Part shown: in pieces, positions 26,612-36,289 of the stretch
Layout of the letters: each line of letters opens with the position of its first letter
How positions within the stretch are numbered: position 1 is the first letter of the stretch
From: Paraplanobispora takensis
GTDB taxonomy: Bacteria; Actinomycetota; Actinomycetes; Streptosporangiales; Streptosporangiaceae
DNA: 64,000 nucleotides
Assembly: GCF_016863195.1 (NCBI RefSeq)
Contig: NZ_BOOK01000052.1
Span: forward strand, 1-64,000
Direction of reading: 5' to 3'
The notes under the pieces: generated by a model
What the model saw: only the letters and a program-made list of their open reading frames with translations
Told to the model about the DNA's origin: nothing
Database searches by the model: none
Program-made: the position numbers and the translations under genes

Positions 26612-27501
26612 GTCTCCCTCAGCTTCGGGTTGAAGACCTCGTCGAGCCCGACGTTGGCCACGTACAGGGAGCCGACGATCGCGGTGATCCCGGCGCCCGG
26701 AGGGATGAACCACCACCACATGCCCAGCTGCATCGCGCTCCACTGGTTGGCGTTCTGCAGCATCAGCCCGAGCGAGGTGCCCTCGGTGGGCCCCAGGCCG
26801 ATGAAGTCCAGCGAGGAGGCGATGAGGACCGAGCCGCCGAACAGCAGGATGAAGGTCATGAACAGGTAGGAGCTCATGTTCGGCGCGATCTCCCTGGTGA
26901 TGACCTTCCAGGTGTTCGCGCCGCTGAGCCTGGCCAGGTCCACGAAGTCCCGGGTGCGCAGCGAGAAGGTCTGCGCCCTGATCGCCCGCGCCGCCCACGG
27001 CCAGGAGGTCAGGCCGATGAACAGCGCCTGCGCGCCGACGCTGCGCACGCCCAGGTAGGCGTTGATGATCAGCAGGACGGCCAGCGTCGGGATGACCAGG
27101 ACGATGTTGGTGAACATGTTGAGGATCTCGTCCACCAGCCCGCCCCGGTAGCCGGCCACGAAGCCGACCAGCATCGCGATGACCGCCGCGATGCCGCCGC
27201 CCAGGGCGCCGACCACGAAGGTGGTGCGCAGGCCGTACACGAACTGGGTGAAGACGTCCTGGCCGAAGGTGGTGGTGCCGAACCAGTGCTCGGCCGAGGG
27301 CGGCTGCATGGGCTGGGTGCCGTACTCGCTGCCGGTCCCGCTGAGGAACAGGGGGCCGAGCAGGCCCAGCAGCAACAGCGCCAGGACGATGCCGAAGCCG
27401 GTCAGCAGCTTGCCGTTGCGCAGCGCGAAGTACAGGGCCTCGCGCCGCACGCCCGCGGGGGCCGCCGCGTCCTGCGCGGGAACCTCCTGAAGTGCCGTCA
27501 T
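26608..27501 (-). CDS. Opp/Dpp-type ABC importer permease (DppC-like)
   Basis: A 297-residue permease. An N-terminal helix (LTGFGIVLALLLLGLLGPLFLSG) is followed by HWFGTTTFGQDVFTQFVYGLRTTFVVG, the DppC signature, and the cytoplasmic EAA-type loop RTRDFVDLARLSGANTWKVITREIAPN. GPTEGTSLGLMLQNANQW and a last helix complete the fold. It overlaps both neighbours by four bases (ATGA), indicating tight translational coupling. In this operon it probably carries beta-manno-oligosaccharides rather than peptides. Confidence 0.94.
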   Translation of the reverse strand: MTALQEVPAQDAAAPAGVRREALYFALRNGKLLTGFGIVLALLLLGLLGPLFLSGTGSEYGTQPMQPPSAEHWFGTTTFGQDVFTQFVYGLRTTFVVGALGGGIAAVIAMLVGFVAGYRGGLVDEILNMFTNIVLVIPTLAVLLIINAYLGVRSVGAQALFIGLTSWPWAARAIRAQTFSLRTRDFVDLARLSGANTWKVITREIAPNMSSYLFMTFILLFGGSVLIASSLDFIGLGPTEGTSLGLMLQNANQWSAMQLGMWWWFIPPGAGITAIVGSLYVANVGLDEVFNPKLRET

Positions 27502-28493
27502 GCCGCAGCACCCGCCATTCCCGCCCGCGTGCGCGGATCGACCACGACGTAGACGATGTCGATGATGAAGTTGGCGATCAGCACGCCGAGCACGATGAAC
27601 AGGAACGCGCCCTGCAGCAGGAAGAAGTCCTGGTTCTGGATCGCCTTGAGGATGAGGCTGCCGAGACCGGGATAGGAGAAGACGATCTCGGTCACCAGCG
27701 CCCCGGCCACCAGCACGCCCAGCTGCAGCGCCAGGCCGGTGATCTGCGGCAGCACCGCGTTCCTGAAGGCGTAGCGGCGGATCAGCCGCTGCGGCGCCCC
27801 GAGCGCGGCCAGGTAGTTCGAGTAGTCCGACTCCAGCTCATAGATGATCATGTTGCGCATGCCGATCGCCCAGCCGCCGAGCGCCACCAGGAACAGCGAG
27901 CTGAACGGCAGCACCCAGTGGTGCAGCAGGTCGAGGATGAAGTCCCACGACCAGCTGGGCTGCATGGAGAAGCTGTAGCCGCCGGCGACCGGGAACCACC
28001 CCGCCACCACGCCCAGCCCCCAGGCCAGGAGCACCGCCAGCCACATGTACGGCATCGCCGTCAGGACGTAACCGACCGGCAGGAGGGTGTTGTCCAGCAC
28101 CTTGCGCCGGGCGGCGTAGGCCCCGAACCAGTTGCCCACGACCCAGCTGAGCAGCACCGAGGGGATCATCAGCCCCAGCGTGTACGGCACGGCGCCCAGG
28201 ATGACCTCGCTGACCGGGGTGGGGAACACCCAGATGCTGATGCCGAAGTCGCCCTGGAACAGGGCCGCCCAGAAGTTGACGTACTGCTTCCACAGCGGCT
28301 GGTCGAAGCCGAAGAGGTTGGTGTAGTAGACCCGCATGGTCTCCGCGGCGGCGGGGTTGCTCGCCCCCGTCCTGGCCACCATGCTCGAGACGGGATCGCC
28401 CGGCATGAACCGCGGGATCATCCAGTTGACCGTGACGGCGACGAAGAACGTCAGCCCGTAGACCAGAAGTTTCCGGCCGAAGTAACGACGCAC
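27498..28493 (-). CDS. Opp/Dpp-type ABC importer permease (DppB-like)
   Basis: A 331-residue permease with N-terminal FGRKLLVYGLTFFVAVTVNWMIPRFMPGDP, the family hallmark, then helices and the EAA-type loop ESDYSNYLAALGAPQRLIRRYAFRNAVLPQITGLALQLG. The C-terminus VVDPRTRAG is also typical. It starts at GTG 28493 with GGAGAG upstream. A 13-bp hairpin separates it from the binding-protein gene, consistent with the binding protein being made in excess. Confidence 0.94.
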   Translation of the reverse strand: MRRYFGRKLLVYGLTFFVAVTVNWMIPRFMPGDPVSSMVARTGASNPAAAETMRVYYTNLFGFDQPLWKQYVNFWAALFQGDFGISIWVFPTPVSEVILGAVPYTLGLMIPSVLLSWVVGNWFGAYAARRKVLDNTLLPVGYVLTAMPYMWLAVLLAWGLGVVAGWFPVAGGYSFSMQPSWSWDFILDLLHHWVLPFSSLFLVALGGWAIGMRNMIIYELESDYSNYLAALGAPQRLIRRYAFRNAVLPQITGLALQLGVLVAGALVTEIVFSYPGLGSLILKAIQNQDFFLLQGAFLFIVLGVLIANFIIDIVYVVVDPRTRAGMAGAAA

Positions 28494-28512
28494 GAGAAGT
28501 CTCTCCAGGAAG

Positions 28513-28549
28513 GCCCCCTCCTCCCCGGTGGGGGAAGGGAGGAGGGGGC
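28513..28549 (-). terminator. Intra-operon hairpin between binding-protein and permease genes
   Basis: GCCCCCTCCTCCC (28513-28525) pairs perfectly with GGGAGGAGGGGGC (28537-28549), with an 11-base loop, in the 70 bases between the two genes. It probably causes partial termination or protects the upstream mRNA end. Confidence 0.65.
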
Positions 28550-28563
28550 GCGGTGTCAGCCGG

Positions 28564-30321
28564 TCAGGAGGCGGCCGGCTGCAGCTGCGTCAGCGTCTCG
28601 AAGCCGCCGAGCTCGAGCCAGTTGCGCCACATGGTGGGCGCGGTCTTGGGAGCGCCCTCGGCCGAGGACGGCCAGTTCTTCCAGGCCGCGCCGCTGACCT
28701 GCGACCACAGGCCGTTGTACCAGAGCGGGATGATCGGCATCTCCTCCAGGTGGATCTTCTGGATCTCGGAGATGACCTTCTTCATGCCCTCGGTGTCGTC
28801 GGACTTGACCTGGTCGAGCTGCTGGACCAGCTCCCAGACCTTCTTGTTCTCGTACCGGCCGAAGTTGACGGTGTTCTGCGTCTTCTGGACCGGCAGCTGG
28901 AACATGTAGTCGTAGTAGGTCCACGGGGTGTTCGACAGCTGGCGCTCGTTGTTGATCAGCATGTCGAAGTCGCCCTTGCTGCGCTTGTCGACCAGGGCGT
29001 TGAAGTCGGGGAAGTCGGTGGTGACGTTGATCCCGGACTCCTTCGCGCTGGCGGCGATGACGCGGATCGACTCCATCCAGTCGGTCCAGCCGGAGGGCAC
29101 GATGAGGTTCAGGCTGATCTTCGAGCCGTCCTTGTTCTCCACGAACCCGTCACCGTCGCGGTCGCGGTAGCCCGCGTCCGACAGCAGCTTCTTGGCCTTG
29201 GCGGTGTCGAAGGAGAAACCGTTCTGGCTCACGACGGACTGGTCGACGAACTGCTCCCACTGGGGCAGCAGGCCGGTCGGGCTGGCGGGCTTGACGAGGT
29301 TGCCGTAGACGCCCTCGACGATCTTCTTGGTGTCGATCGAGTTGGCCAGCGCCTTGCGGAAGGCCGGGTCGTCCATCGGCTTCTTGGTGGTGTTCAGCAC
29401 CAGGAAGGCGGTGTTGGCCGAGAGCATGTACGGCGCCTCGGGATAGTAGGTCGAGATGCCGAAGTTGCCCTTGACCAGGTTCGCCGCGCCGGGCAGGAAG
29501 TTGTTGCTGAGGTCCATGCCCTTCTGCAGCAGCAGGCCCATCGCGACCTCGTTGCTGGAGTTGACGATGTCGACGATGTACTTGGGCTTGGGCTCCATCT
29601 TGAGCACGGTCTTGCCCCACCAGTCGTCGCGGCGCTGCCAGACGACGCGGTCCTGGTCGTGGCTCATGTACTTGTAGGCGCCGGTGCCGATCGGGTTCTC
29701 GTTCTTGCCGTCCAGCACCTCCTGCTCGGAGCGGCCCTCCCACACGTGCTGGGGCACGATGGCGCGGCCGTACAGCTGGAAGTCCCACTCCTGGTAGTTG
29801 CTCTTGGAGAAGGTGACCTTCACGGTCTGGTCGTCGACCGCCTCGGCCTTCTCGATCCACTCCCAGATGTTGTGGTACGGGACCGTCTCCATCTTGCCGA
29901 GTTCGAGGGTGAAGACGACGTCCTTGGCTGTGAACGGCTTGCCGTCCGACCAGGTGACGCCCTGGCGGAGCTTGATCTCGTAGGTCTTGTCGTCGCTCCA
30001 GGCCCCGCTCTCGGCCAGCCACGGGACGAGCTTGGAGGTGTTCGGGTCGAAGTGGAACAGCGACTCGTAGACCAGCCCCTCCGTCCCGGTCGCGTAGTCC
30101 CACTCCCGGACCGGGTTGAAGTTGGCCGGCGGGCCCCACTGCGTGCCGCTGGTGTAGAGCGTCTCGTTGCGGGGCAGCGAGTTGGGGTTGGCCTGGTTGG
30201 CGGCGGGTGCGCTGCCCCCCGGCGAGGCCTGGCCGGCGGGCGTCTGCCCACCGGAGGTACAGGCTGCGGCGAGCAGGCCCGCAGCCAGGAGCGGGATCGT
30301 GATCCGCACCCGGTTTCGCAT
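28564..30321 (-). CDS. ABC importer substrate-binding lipoprotein, Opp/Dpp family (SBP_bac_5)
   Basis: A 585-residue lipoprotein. The signal ends with the lipobox LLAAACTSGG (acylated Cys about 21), followed by a flexible Gly/Ala/Pro linker. The mature part has WGPPANFNPVREWDYATGTEGLVYESLFHFDP, YEIKLRQGVTWSDGKPFTAKDVVFTLE and later RKALANSIDTKKIVEGVYG, all standard for the Opp family. Members of this family bind oligosaccharides as well as peptides (cello- and manno-oligosaccharide binders are known in Thermotoga). Linkage to beta-mannosidase, ROK kinase and ManA makes beta-mannosides the likely ligand here. First gene of the operon. Confidence 0.93.
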   Translation of the reverse strand: MRNRVRITIPLLAAGLLAAACTSGGQTPAGQASPGGSAPAANQANPNSLPRNETLYTSGTQWGPPANFNPVREWDYATGTEGLVYESLFHFDPNTSKLVPWLAESGAWSDDKTYEIKLRQGVTWSDGKPFTAKDVVFTLELGKMETVPYHNIWEWIEKAEAVDDQTVKVTFSKSNYQEWDFQLYGRAIVPQHVWEGRSEQEVLDGKNENPIGTGAYKYMSHDQDRVVWQRRDDWWGKTVLKMEPKPKYIVDIVNSSNEVAMGLLLQKGMDLSNNFLPGAANLVKGNFGISTYYPEAPYMLSANTAFLVLNTTKKPMDDPAFRKALANSIDTKKIVEGVYGNLVKPASPTGLLPQWEQFVDQSVVSQNGFSFDTAKAKKLLSDAGYRDRDGDGFVENKDGSKISLNLIVPSGWTDWMESIRVIAASAKESGINVTTDFPDFNALVDKRSKGDFDMLINNERQLSNTPWTYYDYMFQLPVQKTQNTVNFGRYENKKVWELVQQLDQVKSDDTEGMKKVISEIQKIHLEEMPIIPLWYNGLWSQVSGAAWKNWPSSAEGAPKTAPTMWRNWLELGGFETLTQLQPAAS

Positions 30322-30784
30322 CGCGTCTCTCCTTCCTCCGCGCTGTGCGGAGGTCCGAACGTCTTCACAGACCCCGATGGCGGAGGGTTACGGCCCCGCC
30401 TGGCTGGGAGCGCTCCCATACATGTCGGACGGGGCCGCCCCTGCCCTCATCCGGTCCGCGTCGACGCCGACCACCCCCGGAGCGGATGGTCCGGCATCCG
30501 CCCCGGTCGTCCACGCTTCCGCTGAACCGGATAAGCACCGTGAACGTAAATTCCGCGTGACCGCGGCGTCAATAGTCGTGACCCGTTCGAGACGTACCGC
30601 CCGGCCCGTGCACACTCTCGTGAAAGGTCCATTTTTCCCTCCTGACCACGCCCCGGTCACACTCAGTGAAAACCCGCCATGTCCAAGCGAGGGTACCCGC
30701 CCGGCGCCGCTGTGGAGACCGGACGACGACCAGGTAGTAAGGTCAGGTCGACATGATGGCTAACCGGTTCAATCAGGGGGTTCG
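30322..30784. promoter_or_regulatory. Divergent promoter region of the beta-mannoside operon and LacI gene
   Basis: No gene is seen in these 463 bases. They separate the binding-protein gene (minus) from the LacI gene (plus). The region contains the perfect operator at 30405-30418, 84 bases before the binding-protein start. The part from 30530 to 30780 is relatively AT-rich and likely holds the LacI-gene promoter, but I cannot point to -35/-10 boxes with confidence. Confidence 0.6.
30405..30418. promoter_or_regulatory. Perfect CebR/CelR-type operator of the beta-mannoside operon
   Basis: TGGGAGCGCTCCCA lies 84 bases upstream of the binding-protein start. This is the sequence bound by CebR and CelR, repressors of cellulose use in actinobacteria. 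Either the local LacI protein recognises the same box, or the operon belongs to a cellobiose-responsive regulon. Confidence 0.75.
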
Positions 30785-31810
30785 GTGAAGCGACCGACGA
30801 TCGCCGACATCGCCCGGCGCGCGGGCGTCTCCAAGGTCGCGGTCTCATACGCGCTGAACGACCGCCCGGGGGTGTCGGAGGCCAAAAGGGCCACGATCAA
30901 GGCCATCGCCGAGGAGATCGGCTGGCGGCCCAACAGCGCGGCGCGGGCCCTCAACGGCGCCCAGGCGCACACCGTCGGCCTGACCGTGTGCCGCCCGGCG
31001 CGGATCCTGGGCGTCGAGCCGTTCTTCATGGAGCTGATCAGCGGGATCGAGACCGAGCTGTCGGCGCACTCCTACGCGCTGATGCTGCAGGTGGTGGCCG
31101 ACCCCGGTCAGGAGATGGAGGTCTACCGCCGCTGGTGGGGCGAGGGGCGGGTCGACGGCGCGATCCTGGTGGACCTGCGCTTCTCCGACCCGCGCATCAC
31201 CGAGCTGGAGGAGCTGGGCCTGCCGGCCGTCGTGGTGGGCCACCCCTCGGAGTCGGGCTCGCTGGCGCCGGTCTGGTCCGACGACACCGTGGCCGTGCGC
31301 GAGACCGTCCAGTATCTGGCGGCGCTCGGGCACCGCAGGATCGCCAGGGTCGCCGGACTGCCCGAGCTGGTCCACACCGTCCTGCGCGACCAGGCGTTCA
31401 CCGCCGTGTGCGGGGAGCTGGGACTGGCCGCGCACACCATCATGCACACCGACTACACCGGCGAGGAGGGCGCGCGGGCCACCCGGCGGCTGCTCAGCTC
31501 CCCCGGGCGGCCGACCGCGATCGTCTACGACAACGACATCATGGCCGTGGCCGGCCTGTCGGTGGCCCAGGAGATGCGCCTGGAGGTGCCGGCCGAGCTG
31601 TCCGTCGTGGCCTGGGACGACTCCCCGCTCTCCCGGGTCGTACGGCCCTCGCTGACCGCGCTGACCCGCGACATCCCCGCCTACGGGGCCCACGCCGCGC
31701 GGACCCTGCTCTCGCTCATCTCCGGCGAGGAAGAGAAGATCACCGGCTTCGAGGACCAGGCCGCCCGGCTCGTGCCGCGCGGCAGCACCGCCCCTCCCCC
31801 GGCGGCCTGA
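30785..31810 (+). CDS. LacI-family transcriptional regulator of the beta-mannoside locus
   Basis: A 341-residue repressor. Residues 1-60 are the LacI HTH and hinge (TIADIARRAGVSKVAVSYALNDRPGVSE, then RPNSAARAL), followed by the periplasmic-binding-protein-like effector domain with HTVGLTVCRP, RVDGAILVDLR, LAALGHRRIARVAG, PTAIVYDNDIMAVAGLSVAQ and WDDSPLSRVVRPSLTAL. The start is GTG 30785. Divergent from the eight-gene mannoside operon, it is the obvious local regulator, with a manno-oligosaccharide or mannose as likely inducer (inference). Confidence 0.93.
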   Translation: MKRPTIADIARRAGVSKVAVSYALNDRPGVSEAKRATIKAIAEEIGWRPNSAARALNGAQAHTVGLTVCRPARILGVEPFFMELISGIETELSAHSYALMLQVVADPGQEMEVYRRWWGEGRVDGAILVDLRFSDPRITELEELGLPAVVVGHPSESGSLAPVWSDDTVAVRETVQYLAALGHRRIARVAGLPELVHTVLRDQAFTAVCGELGLAAHTIMHTDYTGEEGARATRRLLSSPGRPTAIVYDNDIMAVAGLSVAQEMRLEVPAELSVVAWDDSPLSRVVRPSLTALTRDIPAYGAHAARTLLSLISGEEEKITGFEDQAARLVPRGSTAPPPAA

Positions 31811-31855
31811 CCGACCGGCGTGACCCCGGGGGCGGGCCGACCGACCGGCTGGGCC

Positions 31856-32464
31856 TCAGGCGGCGGTGAGCTTGCCGGCCACGCGGACGACACGGCCGGC
31901 CATGTGGTCCAGGGCGGCGTACTGCGCGTCGGTCAGCGGGTCGGTGTTGCTGCCGCCGGTGACGTGGGAGACGCCGTAGGGGTTGCCGTCGGCGAACTTC
32001 AGCGGATCGGTGTAGCCGGGGGCGACGATGACGCCGCCGAAGTGGTGGATGGTGTTGTAGAGCGCCAGCAGGGTGGACTCCTGCCCGCCGTGGGAGGTCA
32101 TCGACGCGGTGAACCCGGCGTAGACCTTGTCGGCCAGCAGCCCCTGGGCCCACTGCGGGCCGAGGGTGTCGAGGAACTGCTTGAGCTGGCTGGAGACGTT
32201 GCCGTAGCGGGTGGGCGTGCCGAACAGGACGGCGTCGGCCCAGACGATGTCGTCGGCGGCGGCCTTCGGCTCGTCCTTGGTGCGGTCGAAGTGCTGGCTC
32301 CAGGCCGCGTTGGAGGCGATGGCCTCGGCCGGGGCGAGCTCGGGCACCTGGCGCAGGCGCACCTCCGCGCCCGCCTTCTGACCGGCCGCCTCCAGGCGTT
32401 CGGCCATGGCGTGGAGCGTGCCGGTGGCCGAGTAGTAGATCACTGCGAGTTTGACGCTGCTCAT
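31856..32464 (-). CDS. wrbA: NAD(P)H:quinone oxidoreductase, WrbA type
   Basis: A 202-residue flavodoxin-fold protein. KLAVIYYSATGTLHAMAERL is the FMN phosphate-binding loop, AVLFGTPTRYGNVSSQLKQFLDTLGPQW the isoalloxazine region, and FTASMTSHGGQESTLLALYNTIHHFGGVIVAPGY the WrbA signature. It reduces quinones by two electrons and protects against redox cycling. ATG 32464 with GGAG upstream is used; the open frame further upstream is not coding-like. Divergent from the pirin gene with a 211-base space. Confidence 0.93.
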   Translation of the reverse strand: MSSVKLAVIYYSATGTLHAMAERLEAAGQKAGAEVRLRQVPELAPAEAIASNAAWSQHFDRTKDEPKAAADDIVWADAVLFGTPTRYGNVSSQLKQFLDTLGPQWAQGLLADKVYAGFTASMTSHGGQESTLLALYNTIHHFGGVIVAPGYTDPLKFADGNPYGVSHVTGGSNTDPLTDAQYAALDHMAGRVVRVAGKLTAA

Positions 32465-32675
32465 GAAGGACGGCTCCTCAGATGTGTCCCGGCGGGATGG
32501 CCTCTTGCGTTCCCGATCGGTCGTCCCGGACGTTGTTCCTGCTGGCGGAGGGGGCAAACGGCCGCCACGGGGCGCTGCGGGTAAACAGTGGGGGAAGATC
32601 GGGCCAAGGGGACCGGGCGCGGACCCGGCCGGCGGGCGGGAGTCCCCGGCGGGCCGCGGGGCGTAGGGTCGGACC

Positions 32676-33653
32676 ATGAGTGATCTCGGCCGGGAGTCCG
32701 GCCAGGCGGTGTACGGCTGCACGGTCGCGCAGGAGGCGGAGCCGGAGAGCGTGCTGCTGCCCGGCCACGACGTGCCGCTCGGCCGTTACACCACGGTGCG
32801 CCGGCTGCTGCCGCAACGGCCGCGCCGGATGGTCGGCGCCTGGTGCTTCGTCGACCACTTCGGCCCCGACGACGTGAGCGGCCGCCCCGGCATGCAGGTG
32901 CCACCGCACCCGCACACCGGCCTGCAGACCGTCACCTGGCTGGCCGAGGGCGAGATCATGCACCGCGACAGCCTGGGCAGCGCCCAGACGATCGTCCCCG
33001 GGCAGCTCAACCTGATGACCTCCGGCCACGGCATCTCCCACTCCGAGCAGTCCCCGCCGGACCACCCGCCGGGCATGCACGGGGTGCAGCTGTGGATCGC
33101 CCTGCCGCAGGAGGCCCGTCACGGTCCGGCGCGTTTCGAGCACCACCCGGTCATGCCGGTGCTGCGGGAGGGGGAGGCGACCGTCACCGTCGCGGTGGGC
33201 GAGCTCGGATCGGCGCGCTCGCCCGCGCTCGTGCACACTCCCCTGGTGGCCGCCGAGATCCTGTTCGCCGGCCCCGGGCGCTGCCTGCTGCCGGTCGAGC
33301 GCGGCTTCGAGACCGCCGTCCTGGTCATGTCCGGCGCCGCGACGGTCGCCGGGACGGCCCTGGAGCCCGGCGCGCTGCTGTACCTCGGGCGGGGCCGGTC
33401 GGAGACGTCCGTCGAGACCGCCGGTCCGGCCCGGCTGTTCCTGATCGGCGGGGAGCCGTTCGAGGATCCGCTGGTGATGTGGTGGAACTTCGTCGGCCGC
33501 TCCCACGAGGAGATCGTGCGGGCGCGCGAGGACTGGATGGGGGGCGACCGCTTCGGCACGGTCTCCGGCTGCGACGCCGCGCCGCTGCCCGCCCCCGAAC
33601 TGCCCACCGTCCGGCTGAAGGCACGCGACCGGCACGGCCGGATCATCGGCTGA
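32676..33653 (+). CDS. Pirin family protein
   Basis: A 325-residue bicupin. The N-terminal cupin has FVDHFGPDDV, then PPHPHTGLQTVTWLAEGEIMHRDSLGSAQTIVPGQLNLMTSGHGISHSEQ with three His and a Glu that bind the metal. The C-terminal cupin (VERGFETAVLVMSGAATVAG) and the closing FLIGGEPFEDPLVMWWNFVGRSHEEIVRAREDW are typical. Some pirins are quercetinases and others redox sensors; no activity can be assigned. It is divergent from wrbA, and both fit quinone or flavonoid chemistry. Confidence 0.93.
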   Translation: MSDLGRESGQAVYGCTVAQEAEPESVLLPGHDVPLGRYTTVRRLLPQRPRRMVGAWCFVDHFGPDDVSGRPGMQVPPHPHTGLQTVTWLAEGEIMHRDSLGSAQTIVPGQLNLMTSGHGISHSEQSPPDHPPGMHGVQLWIALPQEARHGPARFEHHPVMPVLREGEATVTVAVGELGSARSPALVHTPLVAAEILFAGPGRCLLPVERGFETAVLVMSGAATVAGTALEPGALLYLGRGRSETSVETAGPARLFLIGGEPFEDPLVMWWNFVGRSHEEIVRAREDWMGGDRFGTVSGCDAAPLPAPELPTVRLKARDRHGRIIG

Positions 33654-33705
33654 GCACCGTGTCCGGCCGTGCCGGTCGTCCTGCCCGGGGTTCTCCCGCG
33701 GAGGG

Positions 33706-35238
<1,533 letters not shown>

Positions 35239-35296
35239 GCTGAACACAACTCCTTGCTGTAGGTAAGGGCTGATCTGTAGCGATCGGCTGGAGATA

Positions 35297-36289
35297 TCAG
35301 CCCTTGAGGCTTCCGGCGGTCAGGCCGGCCATGATGTGACGCTGGAACAGGAAGAACACGACGATGGTCGGCAGGCTCGCGATCACGAGCGAGGCGATGA
35401 GCACGTTCTGCGGCATCTGCGACGACAGGCTCGCGATGCCGATGCTCACCGACATCTTCTCGCTGTCGGTCAGCACCAGCAGCGGCCAGACGAAGTCCCG
35501 CCACACCGCGACCACGGTCAGGATGGAGACCACGCCCAGGATCGGTCGGGAGACCGGGATCACGATCGACCACAGGATGCGGACGGGGCCCGCGCCGTCG
35601 ATCTCGGCGGCCTCCAGCAGCTCACGCGGGATCGAGTCGAAGAAGCGCTTGAGCAGGAAGATGTTGAACCCGTTGGCCGCCGCCGGCAGCCAGATCGCCC
35701 ACGGCGTGTTGAGCAGGTCCCAGCCCAGCAGCGGCAGGTCCTTGACCGTCAGGTAGGCGGGCAGCATGATCACCATCGGCGGGATCATGAGCGTGGCCAG
35801 CATCAGCGCCAGGACCAGCTTGCCGAGGACCGGCCGGAGCTTGGACAGGGCGTAGGCGGCGGTGACGTCGATCGCCAGTGTGAACAGCCACGCCCCGCCG
35901 GCGTACAGGGCGGTGTTGCCCAGCAGCAGGCTCAGGTCCATCAGCTCCCACGCCTCGGCGTAGGCGTCGAGCGTGAACCGCGGCGGCAGGAACGTCGGCG
36001 GGATCTGCACCAGGTCCTCGGTGGTCTTCATCGCCCCGGTGACCATCCAGTACAGCGGGAAGACGAAGGCCGCGGTGAAGCTCACCACCACCGTGACCAG
36101 GACGATCCAGTAGATCACCCGGCCGTGGCGGGAGTTGAGCTGGTGCGGGGAGACGACGGTGCGGAACTCCTGCCGGATCTTCCGCGGCGTCCGCCGGGCC
36201 CTCCGCTCCGGGCGGGCGGCCGCCGAGGCGGGCGGCCCGCTCCTGCCGGGCCGCTTCGGCGACTCGGGGATGACGGTGAGGTTCGACAT
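35297..36289 (-). CDS. ABC sugar importer permease (MalG-like)
   Basis: A 330-residue permease with a long basic N-terminus, a first helix VIYWIVLVTVVVSFTAAFVFPLYW, and the CUT1-type cytoplasmic EAA loop FDSIPRELLEAAEIDGAGPVRILWSIVIPVSRP (about residues 225-255). The C-terminus RHIMAGLTAGSLKG is the MalG signature. Its ATG shares one base with the MalF-like stop (TGATG at 36289). It lies between the MalF-like gene and the alpha-glucosidase gene, with no ATPase gene nearby. A shared MsiK-type ATPase encoded elsewhere is expected. Confidence 0.95.
   Translation of the reverse strand: MSNLTVIPESPKRPGRSGPPASAAARPERRARRTPRKIRQEFRTVVSPHQLNSRHGRVIYWIVLVTVVVSFTAAFVFPLYWMVTGAMKTTEDLVQIPPTFLPPRFTLDAYAEAWELMDLSLLLGNTALYAGGAWLFTLAIDVTAAYALSKLRPVLGKLVLALMLATLMIPPMVIMLPAYLTVKDLPLLGWDLLNTPWAIWLPAAANGFNIFLLKRFFDSIPRELLEAAEIDGAGPVRILWSIVIPVSRPILGVVSILTVVAVWRDFVWPLLVLTDSEKMSVSIGIASLSSQMPQNVLIASLVIASLPTIVVFFLFQRHIMAGLTAGSLKG

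Noticed and set aside
24789-30321. Peptide or nickel ABC transporter
   Set aside because: The family resemblance is to Opp/Dpp, but the operon carries beta-mannosidase, ROK kinase and ManA, so an oligosaccharide ligand is more likely. Not excluded by sequence alone.
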